From the NCBI GenBank assembly GCA_002840125.1, contig PGZF01000004.1, positions 1 through 64,000 of the forward strand: 64,000 nt of DNA. The letters run 5' to 3'. Below the pieces are notes generated by a model that was given only the letters and a program-made list of their open reading frames with translations, ran no database searches and was not told the origin of the DNA. Of this stretch, positions 33,452 through 42,284 are shown in pieces. Position 1 is the first letter of the stretch. Each line of letters opens with the position of its first letter. Position numbers and translations under genes: made by a program. This DNA comes from Gammaproteobacteria bacterium HGW-Gammaproteobacteria-15 (GTDB lineage Bacteria; Pseudomonadota; Gammaproteobacteria; Enterobacterales; Alteromonadaceae).

Positions 33452-34309
33452 ATGCAAAAAATAGTAGGTTTTATTATCGTGCTGGGAGCCGTTGTCGGGG
33501 GTTATATGTTTGCCGGTGGTAATGTGGCAACATTATGGCAACCAGCTGAATTTCTTATTATTTTTGGTGCCGGTTTCGGTGCTCTGGTAGTGGGTAATTC
33601 CGGCTATGTGTTAAAGGAAATGTGGTCGCAGCTGAAATCACAGTTTATCAAACATAAAGACAGTGGAGCGCTGTACCGCGAGCTGTTGTTATTAATGTAT
33701 TCGTTGCTGGATCTGGCCAAAAGCAAAGGCTTACGTGAGCTGGACGAGCATGTCGAAAACCCGCAGACCAGTTCGGTTTTTCTTGCCTATCCACTGGTGC
33801 TGGAACATGAAGCACTGGTGGTGTTTGTCTGCGATAACCTGCGCCTGATGAGCATGGGCAAACTAAACGCGCATGACTTTGACAGCCTGCTCGAGCAGGA
33901 AATTTATACCATTGAACAGCAAAAGTTAAAGCCTTCTGCCGCCATGGCAACCATTGCTGAAGCTATGCCGGGTTTTGGCATTCTGGCTGCGGTGGGCGGC
34001 ATTATTATTACCATGCAGCATCTGGATGGCCCGCTTAGCAACATTGGTTATCACGTTGCGGCTGCACTTGTGGGTACCTTTATTGGTATTTTTGGCTGCT
34101 ACTGTCTGATGGCCCCGCTAAGTTCTGCCATGGAGCAATACGTGAAAAAGCAGGTTGCACTGCTTGAGTGTGTACGCGCTATTTTGGTGGCTCATGCTAA
34201 AGGCCATGTGGCGATAGTGGCAACCGATTCTGGCCGTCGCATGATTAACGAAGAGCAGAAGCCGTCGTTTACCACGATGGAACAGTGGATTAACGATAAG
34301 GCCGCCTGA
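33452..34309 (+). CDS. motA: Flagellar stator protein MotA (LafT), proton type
   Basis: 285 residues. Four membrane helices, the large cytoplasmic loop (SGALYRELLLLMYSLLDLAK SKGLRELDEHVENP), and helices 3-4 with AEAMPGFGILAAVGGIIITM and AALVGTFIGIFGCYCLMAPL. The length and sequence style fit the proton-driven MotA/LafT group and not the shorter sodium-type PomA, a call made by resemblance only. Stop overlaps the motB ATG. Confidence 0.92.
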   Translation: MQKIVGFIIVLGAVVGGYMFAGGNVATLWQPAEFLIIFGAGFGALVVGNSGYVLKEMWSQLKSQFIKHKDSGALYRELLLLMYSLLDLAKSKGLRELDEHVENPQTSSVFLAYPLVLEHEALVVFVCDNLRLMSMGKLNAHDFDSLLEQEIYTIEQQKLKPSAAMATIAEAMPGFGILAAVGGIIITMQHLDGPLSNIGYHVAAALVGTFIGIFGCYCLMAPLSSAMEQYVKKQVALLECVRAILVAHAKGHVAIVATDSGRRMINEEQKPSFTTMEQWINDKAA

Positions 34310-35316
34310 TGAACAGCTCCAGCTCGCCGGTTATTATTAAGCGCAGTCAGCGCAGCACCGCTAAAGTCAAAGCTGGCGGTGCCTGGAAAGTCGCCTTTGC
34401 CGATTTTACGCTGGCGATGATGGCATTCTTTATGGTGTTGTGGATTTTAGAAGTCTCCAATATGAAAGAGCGCGCCGAGATTGCCAACTATATGCGCACC
34501 CACTCTATTTTCGAAGGCAGCCCGGCGCCGTTTGAACCGGGTAATAGCCCATTTCCGGTCGATTTAGGCGGCACCCCCTCAGTGGTAGATCAGAATTCTG
34601 CCAACACCTTGCCGCCGGATAACCCGTTGCCGGGTATGTCAGAGTATCTGCAGGTGCCCTCAGGTGACGACAGGCCACTGGCAGGTAAGGGCGATAAGCT
34701 GAATTCACTGATTGATGGCCAGTTCGACAGCCCGGCAGAACTGAGCCTGTTACTGCAAGCCTTTGAACAGGTAGCGGCCGAGCTGATGGCGCAAGAGCAT
34801 ATCCAACTGGACATAGTGCCTTCGGGCTTGCGGGTTATTATTCGCGATAACAAAAAGCAGCAAATGTTTATCCGCGGCCAAATGCGTATGACGCCATTTT
34901 TTGAAGACCTGCTGCTTAGCCTGGGCCCGGTGTTTAAAAAAGTACAAAACAAACTGATTATTTCCGGCCATACCGACAGCACGGCCTTTAGCGGCAGCCA
35001 GTACAGTAACTGGGAGTTATCCGGCGATCGTGCTTTGCAGGCACGCCAGGTGTTGGCCGCCGGCGGCATGCCGGTTGAACGGGTCGCGCAGGTGGCCGCG
35101 TTTTCGGCTACCCGGCCGCTAAACGAGCAAGATCAGGGCGACAGCGCTAACCGGCGCATTGAACTGTTGATACTCACCAGCGCCGCCGAAGCAGAATTAA
35201 ACCAGCTGTTTTCCCCAGATAACCAGAACAACGCCGTACAGCAGGCTGCACAGGAAGCGCAGCGTAATCAGCCCGTTGGCCGCTCAGGAGTGAGGGTAGA
35301 AGATGGTAGCAACTAA
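34309..35316 (+). CDS. motB: Flagellar stator protein MotB (LafU)
   Basis: 335 residues. The single membrane helix KVAFADFTLAMMAFFMVLWI carries the essential proton-binding Asp in FADF. A plug/linker region follows and then the OmpA-like peptidoglycan-binding domain (ISGHTDSTAFSGSQYSNWEL SGDRA, SANRRIELLIL). Forms the stator with MotA and anchors it to the wall. Its end overlaps the PilZ gene by 14 bases. Confidence 0.93.
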   Translation: MNSSSSPVIIKRSQRSTAKVKAGGAWKVAFADFTLAMMAFFMVLWILEVSNMKERAEIANYMRTHSIFEGSPAPFEPGNSPFPVDLGGTPSVVDQNSANTLPPDNPLPGMSEYLQVPSGDDRPLAGKGDKLNSLIDGQFDSPAELSLLLQAFEQVAAELMAQEHIQLDIVPSGLRVIIRDNKKQQMFIRGQMRMTPFFEDLLLSLGPVFKKVQNKLIISGHTDSTAFSGSQYSNWELSGDRALQARQVLAAGGMPVERVAQVAAFSATRPLNEQDQGDSANRRIELLILTSAAEAELNQLFSPDNQNNAVQQAAQEAQRNQPVGRSGVRVEDGSN

Positions 35317-35722
35317 GCCTGATGTGTCGCGCAAGTATTTGCGCTGGTACTTTAGTTCGGCAAATCAACCCCATGAAATTCAGACCAAAGGCATAGCGGT
35401 AAAGTTGTGGCAAAGCGGCTTATTTGGCAGCCAGATATGTCAGGCAGTGGTAAAAGACATGAGCCTGGGTGGCGCAGGTTTACTGGCGCCGCTGGCAAAA
35501 ACGGTACCGGATATCATCATGGTTGAATATGACAACCAGTTCAAAATTAAAGCTGAGGTGGTATATCGCCGTCAGGTCAGCGACAAATTAGTGTTTCTTG
35601 GCATCAGCTGGCTGGATGCCAAGCGCGAACAGCGGCTGAATTTACTGCGCCGCTTAAGTAAAAAAGCCTACCGGGCATCACGCGATGCCGGTGCGACGGA
35701 TAACGTAACTGCAGATGAATAA
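35303..35722 (+). CDS. PilZ-domain c-di-GMP receptor coupled to the stator genes
   Basis: 139 residues. Both halves of the PilZ binding signature are present: RKYLR (RxxxR, residues 10-14) and DMSLGG (DxSxxG, around residue 58), followed by the beta-barrel (DIIMVEYDNQFKIKAEVVYR RQ, LVFLGISWLD). The N-terminal part lacks a YcgR-N domain. The start lies inside motB and the stop overlaps fliM, so it is made together with stator and rotor. A role as a c-di-GMP brake on LafTU or FliM is a reasonable inference from position and from YcgR-type proteins. Confidence 0.82.
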   Translation: MVATKPDVSRKYLRWYFSSANQPHEIQTKGIAVKLWQSGLFGSQICQAVVKDMSLGGAGLLAPLAKTVPDIIMVEYDNQFKIKAEVVYRRQVSDKLVFLGISWLDAKREQRLNLLRRLSKKAYRASRDAGATDNVTADE

Positions 35723-36599
35723 GATGAAAACTCCCACTTTGCTGATCCCGGCTGATCAGGCCGCCCACTGCCAGCCTTTTGCGCTGACACTGGACCAACG
35801 CCGTTTCAGCGCTGCCAGTAAACAGGCTAAACAGCGCTTACCGGATTTGGCTCAGGCGGTAGAGACAGAACTGAGCAAATTGCTGACTGATGTTGAATTT
35901 AATATTGAACTCACTTTATGTCAGGGCAGTGCGCTTGACAGCTGGCTGGCAGAGCCGGGTCGGCTGTTATTACAGTGTCCGGTGCTGGTGCCAACCGATA
36001 CCAACTGTTATCTGGCGCTGGATTACACCAGCGTACACCATCTGGCTGATTTATCGCTTGGCGGCCAGCTTAGCAAAGTATTGCCCGGCGAAGAAAAAAC
36101 CGAACTAAGCGCCTCAGAGCTGCGCATTTGCAGCCGAATCGCCCAGCGCCAGTTACAGGCCATGCAGCAGTTGTTGTTTAAAGAGCAATCAGCCTTACCG
36201 GCCAGTGCCGTAAAACAGCAAATGGAACCGGCCCGGTTTCAGTACCTGCCGGTAAAGGTGCGCTTGTTGCTTGGCAGCGATGTGATCAGCTGGTTTTTGT
36301 GGTTGCCGCTGGCATTTTTTGTAGCTCAGCCACACCACAGTGCTATCAGCACCAGCGCGGTAGATATATTGCACTGGCCACAGGTGCCGGTGCAATGCCG
36401 GGTTGAGATGGTGCGTAAGAAAGTTAGCCTGCGCCAGTTGCAGGCCTGTCTGGATGGCGCAGTACTGCCGATCGAATTTGGCAGTGCTATGACATTACAG
36501 CTTAACCAGACAGCGTTATTTCTGGGCAAAGTGGCAGAAGAAGCCAACAGCCTGGTATTCCAGATTACTGATATCGTTAATAAAGAGAAACAAGCATGA
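35715..36599 (+). CDS. fliM: Flagellar switch protein FliM, without CheY-binding N-terminus
   Basis: 294 residues. The middle domain (LALDYTSVHHLADLSLGGQL, ELSASELRICSRIAQRQL) and C-terminal SpoA-like domain (VPVQCRVEMVRKKVSLRQLQ, LGKVAEEANSLVFQITD) are present but divergent. The N-terminus MNKMKTPTLLIPADQAAHCQ shows no LSQxEIDALL-like motif, the usual CheY-P contact. It is somewhat short for FliM (about 330). ATG 35715 overlaps the PilZ stop; ATG 35724 is an alternative. FliN overlaps at the 3' end. Confidence 0.85.
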   Translation: MNKMKTPTLLIPADQAAHCQPFALTLDQRRFSAASKQAKQRLPDLAQAVETELSKLLTDVEFNIELTLCQGSALDSWLAEPGRLLLQCPVLVPTDTNCYLALDYTSVHHLADLSLGGQLSKVLPGEEKTELSASELRICSRIAQRQLQAMQQLLFKEQSALPASAVKQQMEPARFQYLPVKVRLLLGSDVISWFLWLPLAFFVAQPHHSAISTSAVDILHWPQVPVQCRVEMVRKKVSLRQLQACLDGAVLPIEFGSAMTLQLNQTALFLGKVAEEANSLVFQITDIVNKEKQA

Positions 36600-36958
36600 A
36601 CGAAAACCTGAATAACAGCAAAGGTCTGGATGCGGCTTTGGCCGGGCTGGATATGATGGAAATGGACGATATCTTCGAGCAGGGGACTGACAGCGCCAGT
36701 GTTCCGGCTGATGGCTTATCGATGTTCCGTGATGTGCCGCTGACCGTCACTTTAGAAGTGGCCAGTGCCGAAGTTACGTTGGGCGAGCTTAGCCGGGCCA
36801 GTGTCGGTGATGTGCTGCCGCTGGACAAAGCCGTAGGCGAAGCGCTGGATGTAAAAGTAAACGGTGTGTTGTTTGCCAAAGCTGAGGTGGTGATGGTCGA
36901 TGGCAAATATGGTCTTAAGTTTGTTAACCGCAAGGCGGCACCTGAGTATCATGAGTAA
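36596..36958 (+). CDS. fliN: Flagellar switch protein FliN
   Basis: 120 residues with a disordered acidic N-terminus and the SpoA domain (FRDVPLTVTLEVASAEVTLG ELSRASVGDVLPLDKAVGE, DVKVNGVLFAKAEVVMVDGK YGLKF). Forms the lower C-ring with FliM and docks FliH. ATGA overlap with fliM and 8-base overlap with fliP; no fliO gene lies between. Confidence 0.94.
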   Translation: MNENLNNSKGLDAALAGLDMMEMDDIFEQGTDSASVPADGLSMFRDVPLTVTLEVASAEVTLGELSRASVGDVLPLDKAVGEALDVKVNGVLFAKAEVVMVDGKYGLKFVNRKAAPEYHE

Positions 36959-37700
36959 GCCACTGTTGACCTTGTTATTACTGCTGGCAGCTATGCTGCT
37001 AAGCGGTACGGCAATGGCAAATGATTTAACACTGTTATCGGTACGCGACACCGATGGCGGTCAGGATTACAGCGTAAAACTGCAGATTATGCTGCTGATG
37101 ACCGCGCTAAGCCTGATCCCCGGCATGCTGATGGTACTCACGTCGTTTACCCGTATTGTGATTGTGCTGGCCATTTTGCGCCAGGCCCTGGGTTTACAGC
37201 AAAGCCCGCCTAACCGTGTGCTGATTGGTATTTCTTTGATGCTGACCCTGCTGATTATGCGCCCGGTGTGGCAAGACGTTTATCAAAATGCCTTTAAACC
37301 CTATCAGGCAGAAGAAATGACGCTGGAGCAGGCGCTGGCGCGTGCGGAGCAACCACTGCGGCAGTTTATGCTGGCGCAAACCCGTGAGAACGAGTTGCAT
37401 CAGGTGCTGTTAATTGCCAAAGAACCCACCACTATGGCCGCGGCAGATGTGCCGCTGGAAGTATTAATGCCAGCCTTTGTGCTCAGTGAGCTGACCACAG
37501 CGTTTCAGATCGGTTTTATGCTGTTTATTCCGTTTCTGATTATCGACCTGGTGGTGGCCAGTGTGCTGATGTCGATGGGTATGATGATGTTGTCACCGCT
37601 TATTATCAGCTTGCCGTTTAAGTTAATGATTTTTGTGCTGGCAGATGGCTGGTCTATGGTGGCCGGTACTTTAGCTGCCACGTTCGGAGCGGCGCCATGA
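36951..37700 (+). CDS. fliP: Flagellar export gate protein FliP
   Basis: 249 residues from ATG 36951 (MSKPLLTLLLLLAAMLLSGT), which supplies the cleavable signal peptide expected of FliP; it overlaps the fliN stop. Conserved blocks: LSLIPGMLMVLTSFTRIVIV LAILRQALGLQQSPPNRVLI, PAFVLSELTTAFQIGFMLFI PFLIIDLVVASVLMSMGM. Core of the FliPQR export channel. Confidence 0.95.
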   Translation: MSKPLLTLLLLLAAMLLSGTAMANDLTLLSVRDTDGGQDYSVKLQIMLLMTALSLIPGMLMVLTSFTRIVIVLAILRQALGLQQSPPNRVLIGISLMLTLLIMRPVWQDVYQNAFKPYQAEEMTLEQALARAEQPLRQFMLAQTRENELHQVLLIAKEPTTMAAADVPLEVLMPAFVLSELTTAFQIGFMLFIPFLIIDLVVASVLMSMGMMMLSPLIISLPFKLMIFVLADGWSMVAGTLAATFGAAP

Positions 37701-37713
37701 CGGGAGCCAGGCT

Positions 37714-37983
37714 ATGAGTCCGGAACAGGCTACTGAGCTTATTGCTCAGGCAGTGTATACCATCATTCAGATGCTGCTGGTGCTGATAGTGCCGGGGCTT
37801 ATTCTGGGTATTGTGGTGGCGGTGTTTCAGGCGGCGACGTCTATTCAGGAGCAAACACTGACGTTTTTACCGCGCATGTTGCTGACATTGCTGATGGTGG
37901 TATTTGCCGGCCACTGGCTGATTAAAACCCTGCTGACGTGGTTTGCTAACCTGGCACAGATTATCCCCGGAGTATTTGGGTGA
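37714..37983 (+). CDS. fliQ: Flagellar export gate protein FliQ
   Basis: 89 residues, the standard size. Two membrane helices (ELIAQAVYTIIQMLLVLIVP GLILGIVVAVFQAATSIQEQ and TFLPRMLLTLLMVVFAGHWL). The ATSIQEQTLTFLPK-type loop is the family signature. Four-base overlap with fliR. Confidence 0.95.
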   Translation: MSPEQATELIAQAVYTIIQMLLVLIVPGLILGIVVAVFQAATSIQEQTLTFLPRMLLTLLMVVFAGHWLIKTLLTWFANLAQIIPGVFG

Positions 37984-38759
37984 GTTCGTTAATTTCGCTG
38001 ACAAGTGGCGAACTGATGAGTTGGATCGGCACCGTTTGGTGGCCTTTTGTCCGCTTGTCAGCACTCTTGTGGGCGATGCCGGTATTTGACAACCCTGCCG
38101 TTACGCCGCGTGCGCGTATTTTACTGGCGATGTTTTTAAGCTTTCTGGTTGGCCCCACATTGCCAGCCATGCCGCAGGTTGACCCCTTTTCGCTGGATGC
38201 GATTGTTATCACCTTCGAGCAAATTGGTTTTGGCATTATGATGGGGCTGGCCGTGCGCATTTTGTTTGAAGTGCTGGCCCTGACCGGGCTGATGCTGTCG
38301 ATGCAAATGGGTTTGTCGATGGCGATGATGATGGACCCCGGCAGCGGTGACTCTACCTCGTTGCTGGGGCATTTGTTCTGGGTGATGTCAGCCCTGTTGT
38401 TCTTCTCTTTAAATGGCCATTTACTAACGCTGGCAGTGCTGGTTGATAGTTTTACACTGTGGCCGGTGGGCAGCGGCCTGTATCAGCTGAATATTACCGT
38501 GTTGCTGCAATTGTTTGGTTGGATGTTCGGTGCTGCTTTGCTGGTAGCCTTGCCGGCGGTGATTGCCATGCTGCTGGTTAACCTGACCTTTGGTGTGGCT
38601 ACGCGCTCTGCGCCATCGTTAAATCTGTTTGTGCTGGGCTTTCCGATGACGCTGCTGCTGGGGTTTGTTTGTGTATTTTTAACTCTAAGCCAAACCGGTG
38701 TGCAATTTTCTGCGCTGACCAGCCATGTGCTGGACAGTATGCGTTTACTGATGGAGTAA
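37980..38759 (+). CDS. fliR: Flagellar export gate protein FliR
   Basis: 259 residues, start GTG overlapping the fliQ stop (GTGA). About six membrane segments with the family pieces FVRLSALLWAMPVFDNPAVT PRARILLAMFLSFLV, GLSMAMMMDPGSGDSTSLLG and LNLFVLGFPMTLLLGFV. It completes the FliP5Q4R1 gate. flhB follows after 3 bases. Confidence 0.94.
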   Translation: MSSLISLTSGELMSWIGTVWWPFVRLSALLWAMPVFDNPAVTPRARILLAMFLSFLVGPTLPAMPQVDPFSLDAIVITFEQIGFGIMMGLAVRILFEVLALTGLMLSMQMGLSMAMMMDPGSGDSTSLLGHLFWVMSALLFFSLNGHLLTLAVLVDSFTLWPVGSGLYQLNITVLLQLFGWMFGAALLVALPAVIAMLLVNLTFGVATRSAPSLNLFVLGFPMTLLLGFVCVFLTLSQTGVQFSALTSHVLDSMRLLME

Positions 38760-38762
38760 GCC

Positions 38763-39914
38763 ATGAGTGAACAAAACAGCGCCCAGGAAAAAACTGAACA
38801 ACCCACCGAGAAACGGCTGAAAAAAGCCCGTAAAGATGGCCAGGTTGCGCGCTCAAAAGAGTTGAACACTGCTGTGCTGTTGATGTTGGGGGTAGCGGGT
38901 TTACTGTGGTTTGCTCAGTTATTGTTTACTTTGTTTATGCAGCTAATGCACAACAGCATGCAGCTGAATAAGGAAATGCTGGCAAATAATAAACTGATGC
39001 CTTTGGCAATAGGCCAGGCGTTTTTAGATATGCTTGGTGCCCTGATGCCGTTTTTATTGTTGTTGTTTCTGGCGATGTGGATTATTGGGGCCATGCCCGG
39101 TGGCTTTATCTTTTCCGGCAGTTTGCTCGGACCTAAGTTTAATAAGTTAAATCCGTTAACCGGCTTGGCGCGGATGTTCAGCATGAACGCGTTGGTTGAG
39201 TTGGCCAAATCAATTATTAAAGTGCTGTTGTTGGGTGGTTGTTTATATGGCTTTCTCAGCCAATTATGGACCCGCCTGTTGTTTTTACAGCGGCTGGATC
39301 TGACAACCGCATTGCAGGAAGGATTTGGCCTGTTATCCCTGAGTCTGATGATCACGGTAACCTTATTGTTACTGGTTGCGGCGATAGATGTGCCCTATCA
39401 GCAGTACACTATTTCCTCCAAGATCAAGATGACCAAGCAGGAAGTAAAAGAAGAGCGTAAATCCTCTGACGGCAGCCCGGAGATAAAAGGCCGTATCCGG
39501 CAGATCCAGTTTCAGATGGCCAACCGGCGCATTGAAGAACGGGTGCCCAAGGCGGATGTTATCGTGATGAACCCAACGCACTATGCTGTAGCTATCCGCT
39601 ATAGCGAAAAAGATGCCAGAGCGCCCTATGTGGTAGCCAAAGGCATAGATGAAATGGCGCTACGCATCAAAGCTGTAGGCCAACGTCATCAGATTGAAGT
39701 GTTAGAAGTACCTGTACTGGCGCGGGCCATTTATTATTCTACCCGGGTTGATCAGGAAGTACCTAAAGGGTTGTATACGGCAATAGCCTATGTGCTGACC
39801 TACGTGATGCAGTTAAAAGCCTATAAACATGGCCGTGGCCAGCAGCCAGCACCTTTGCCGGCGCTGGATATTCCGAAATCGTTGTTAGACAAAGCTAATG
39901 TCAGAGGTAGTTAA
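38763..39914 (+). CDS. flhB: Flagellar export switch protein FlhB
   Basis: 383 residues. Opens with EKTEQPTEKRLKKARKDGQVARSKEL-like sequence (typical FlhB start), four membrane helices, and a cytoplasmic domain with the self-cleavage motif NPTH in VIVMNPTHYAVAIRY (about residue 270) intact. The cleaved form responds to FliK and switches export from rod/hook to filament proteins. Confidence 0.95.
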   Translation: MSEQNSAQEKTEQPTEKRLKKARKDGQVARSKELNTAVLLMLGVAGLLWFAQLLFTLFMQLMHNSMQLNKEMLANNKLMPLAIGQAFLDMLGALMPFLLLLFLAMWIIGAMPGGFIFSGSLLGPKFNKLNPLTGLARMFSMNALVELAKSIIKVLLLGGCLYGFLSQLWTRLLFLQRLDLTTALQEGFGLLSLSLMITVTLLLLVAAIDVPYQQYTISSKIKMTKQEVKEERKSSDGSPEIKGRIRQIQFQMANRRIEERVPKADVIVMNPTHYAVAIRYSEKDARAPYVVAKGIDEMALRIKAVGQRHQIEVLEVPVLARAIYYSTRVDQEVPKGLYTAIAYVLTYVMQLKAYKHGRGQQPAPLPALDIPKSLLDKANVRGS

Positions 39915-39917
39915 ACA

Positions 39918-41990
39918 GTGAACTGGCGTACTCTTACCCAACCTTATACTGCTATTCCCGTATTGTTACTGGCCATTCTGGCGATGGTGGTATTGCCGCT
40001 ACCGGCCTGGATGCTGGATGCGCTGTTTACTTTCAATATAGTGCTGTCGGTGATTGTGCTGCTGGTAGCAGTATCAAGTAAAAAGCCGCTGGATTTCTCG
40101 GTATTTCCTACAGTATTGCTGGTGGCAACGCTGATGCGGTTAACGCTGAATATCGCCTCTACCCGCGTAGTATTGTTGCATGGTCATGAGGGTTCAGATG
40201 TTGCGGGCCGGGTGATCCAAGCCTTTGGTGAAGTGGTGATTGGCGGCAACTATGTTGTCGGTATGGTGGTATTTATTATTCTGATGGTGATTAACTTTGT
40301 GGTTATCACCAAAGGCGGCGAGCGTATTTCCGAAGTGGCTGCCCGTTTTACGCTGGATGCTTTACCCGGCAAACAAATGGCCATAGATGCAGATATGAAC
40401 GCCGGCCTGATTGGCCCGGAACAAGCCAAAGAGCGGCGTAATGAAGTCGCCCGCGAAGCAGACTTCTACGGTTCTATGGATGGTGCCTCTAAGTTTGTCC
40501 GTGGTGATGCTATTGCCGGTTTAATTATTCTGGTGATTAACCTGCTTGGCGGTATCAGCATCGGGGTATTCCAGCATGGCCTGAGTATGGGCGAAGCCTT
40601 CCAGCGCTTTGCTCTGCTTACCATAGGTGACGGCCTGGTAGCCCAAATTCCGTCTTTACTGCTGGCTGTCGCTGCGGCGATTATTGTCACCCGGATGAAT
40701 GACGAAGGTGAGATGTCAGATGAGGTTGGCAAACAGCTGCTGGCCTCACCCAGAGTGTTGCTGACCACCGGCGGTATTATGCTGATCCTGGGCCTGGTGC
40801 CCGGCATGCCGGCGCTGGCTTTTATCAGTTTTGGTTTGCCGCTGGTCTACGTTGCCTGGCGCTTACAACAGCGGGTAAATAAGGGTGAGTTGGTTCAGGC
40901 TGAGCTGTTAACCGAAAGTATAGCGCAAACACCAAAAGCACTGGGCTGGGACGATATTCCGCATATTGACCGTTTATCAATAGAGCTGGGGTTTCGTCTG
41001 GTGTATCTGGCCGACAAAGATAAAGGCGAAGAGCTGGTGCAAACCTTACGCGGTATTCGCAAAACCCTGTCAGAGCAAAGTGGCTTTTTATTACCGGAAG
41101 TACGGGTGCGCGATAACCTGCAGCTAAATCCGCAGGAATACCGCATTAAACTGGCCGGGGTGCCGTTGGCCAGCGGGCGGTTAAACCCGCAGCAGTTGCT
41201 GGCGCTTAACACCGGTGAAATTTATGGCCAGCTTGACGGCGAAATTACCCGTGACCCGGCTTATGGCCTCGAAGCGGTATGGGTTGATAACAATAGCCGC
41301 GCCAAGGCACTGAACCTGGGGTATTCGGTGGTTGATCTGGCTACCATTATAGCCACCCATGCCGGTAAGGTTATTAAAGAAAATTTATCTGAGCTGTTTG
41401 TCTATGAAGATGTCAAGCAGCTGAATAAGCGGCTGGCAGCAGTGGCGCCGGTGCTGGCAGAAGCACTGGATAAAGCGCTCAGCGCCACAGTACAACTGAA
41501 AGTGTACCGGCTGATGCTGCGGGAGCAGGTGAGCCTGGGCGATATTCTGACCATTGCCAGCACCTTGCTCGACAGCAGCGAAGTGACCAAAGATCCTATT
41601 CTGTTAACCTCTGATGTGCGCTGTGCGCTGCAGCGGGCGCTGGTGCGGCAGATCAGTGGCGATAAGGACGAACTGGCTGCCTTTACGCTGGATGAAAAGC
41701 TGGAACAAACCTTACAAAGTGCGCTGAATCAGGCGATGCAGGCAGGCAAAGTGGCGTTAGACAGTTTTCCGGTAGCGCCTAACCTGCTAAGCCAGTTTCA
41801 ACGCAATATGCCGCTGATCTGCAGCCAGATGCAACAACAAGGCTATACCCCGGCATTAGTCGTCGTGCCGCAATTACGGCCGTTACTGGCGCGCTATGCC
41901 CGCACTTTTACGCAAAACTCGCTGGCTGTACTGTCTTATAACGAGATCCCGGAAACCTTACGGGTAAATGTAATAGGTGCTTTGGGCTAA
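39918..41990 (+). CDS. flhA: Flagellar export apparatus protein FlhA
   Basis: 690 residues, normal length; GTG start. N-terminal half with about eight membrane helices and the FHIPEP region (FPTVLLVATLMRLTLNIAST RVVLL, GGERISEVAARFTLDALPGK QMAIDADMNAGLI). C-terminal cytoplasmic domain forms the nonameric ring docking chaperone-substrate complexes. It ends the long sigma-54 operon; no clear hairpin terminator follows. Confidence 0.96.
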   Translation: MNWRTLTQPYTAIPVLLLAILAMVVLPLPAWMLDALFTFNIVLSVIVLLVAVSSKKPLDFSVFPTVLLVATLMRLTLNIASTRVVLLHGHEGSDVAGRVIQAFGEVVIGGNYVVGMVVFIILMVINFVVITKGGERISEVAARFTLDALPGKQMAIDADMNAGLIGPEQAKERRNEVAREADFYGSMDGASKFVRGDAIAGLIILVINLLGGISIGVFQHGLSMGEAFQRFALLTIGDGLVAQIPSLLLAVAAAIIVTRMNDEGEMSDEVGKQLLASPRVLLTTGGIMLILGLVPGMPALAFISFGLPLVYVAWRLQQRVNKGELVQAELLTESIAQTPKALGWDDIPHIDRLSIELGFRLVYLADKDKGEELVQTLRGIRKTLSEQSGFLLPEVRVRDNLQLNPQEYRIKLAGVPLASGRLNPQQLLALNTGEIYGQLDGEITRDPAYGLEAVWVDNNSRAKALNLGYSVVDLATIIATHAGKVIKENLSELFVYEDVKQLNKRLAAVAPVLAEALDKALSATVQLKVYRLMLREQVSLGDILTIASTLLDSSEVTKDPILLTSDVRCALQRALVRQISGDKDELAAFTLDEKLEQTLQSALNQAMQAGKVALDSFPVAPNLLSQFQRNMPLICSQMQQQGYTPALVVVPQLRPLLARYARTFTQNSLAVLSYNEIPETLRVNVIGALG

Positions 41991-42171
41991 AGGAGGCGTT
42001 TTGTGGGGCTGGGTTGTCATAGTGTTGTCACAGCACTGCGTTATGCTAAACGATGTATTTAGATAGTTGTGCAGGCTTTGTAAATAGTTAGTCAGCTTTT
42101 AAGCAAGATCTGGTCTGATTAGTTAACGCTGAAATGTGACCAAAGATGTAACAATAAGCGGTTTTAACTCT

Positions 42172-42188
42172 ATGATCTTTAAGATCAT
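42172..42188. promoter_or_regulatory. 17-bp inverted repeat upstream of the motY-lafK promoter
   Basis: ATGATCTT and AAGATCAT flank one base, a perfect 8-base dyad, with another AAGATCTTT immediately downstream (42191-42199). It ends 18 bases before the candidate -35 box, a position suited to an activator or repressor of the flagellar master operon. The protein is unknown. Confidence 0.5.
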
Positions 42189-42206
42189 GAAAGATCTTTT
42201 TAAAGT

Positions 42207-42235
42207 TTGACTTGCCAGATAGTGGTAATTTAGAT
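42207..42235 (+). promoter_or_regulatory. Candidate sigma-70 promoter of the motY-lafK-fliEFGHIJ operon
   Basis: TTGACT, 17 bases, then TTAGAT. The -35 box matches five of six consensus bases; the -10 box matches about three. Transcription from about 42243 would place the riboswitch near the 5' end of the leader. Confidence 0.4.
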
Positions 42236-42284
42236 ATCTTTCATATTATTCAGTTTAGGTTCATAAATCATTTTAAGGTTTATG

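Larger units (their letters stand above)
41991..42284. other. AT-rich intergenic region before the riboswitch, no gene seen
   Basis: Contains no supported coding sequence. It holds an inverted repeat (42172-42188) and a candidate sigma-70 promoter (42207-42235), and should carry the regulatory sites of the motY-lafK operon. No -24/-12 element was found here. Confidence 0.6.
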
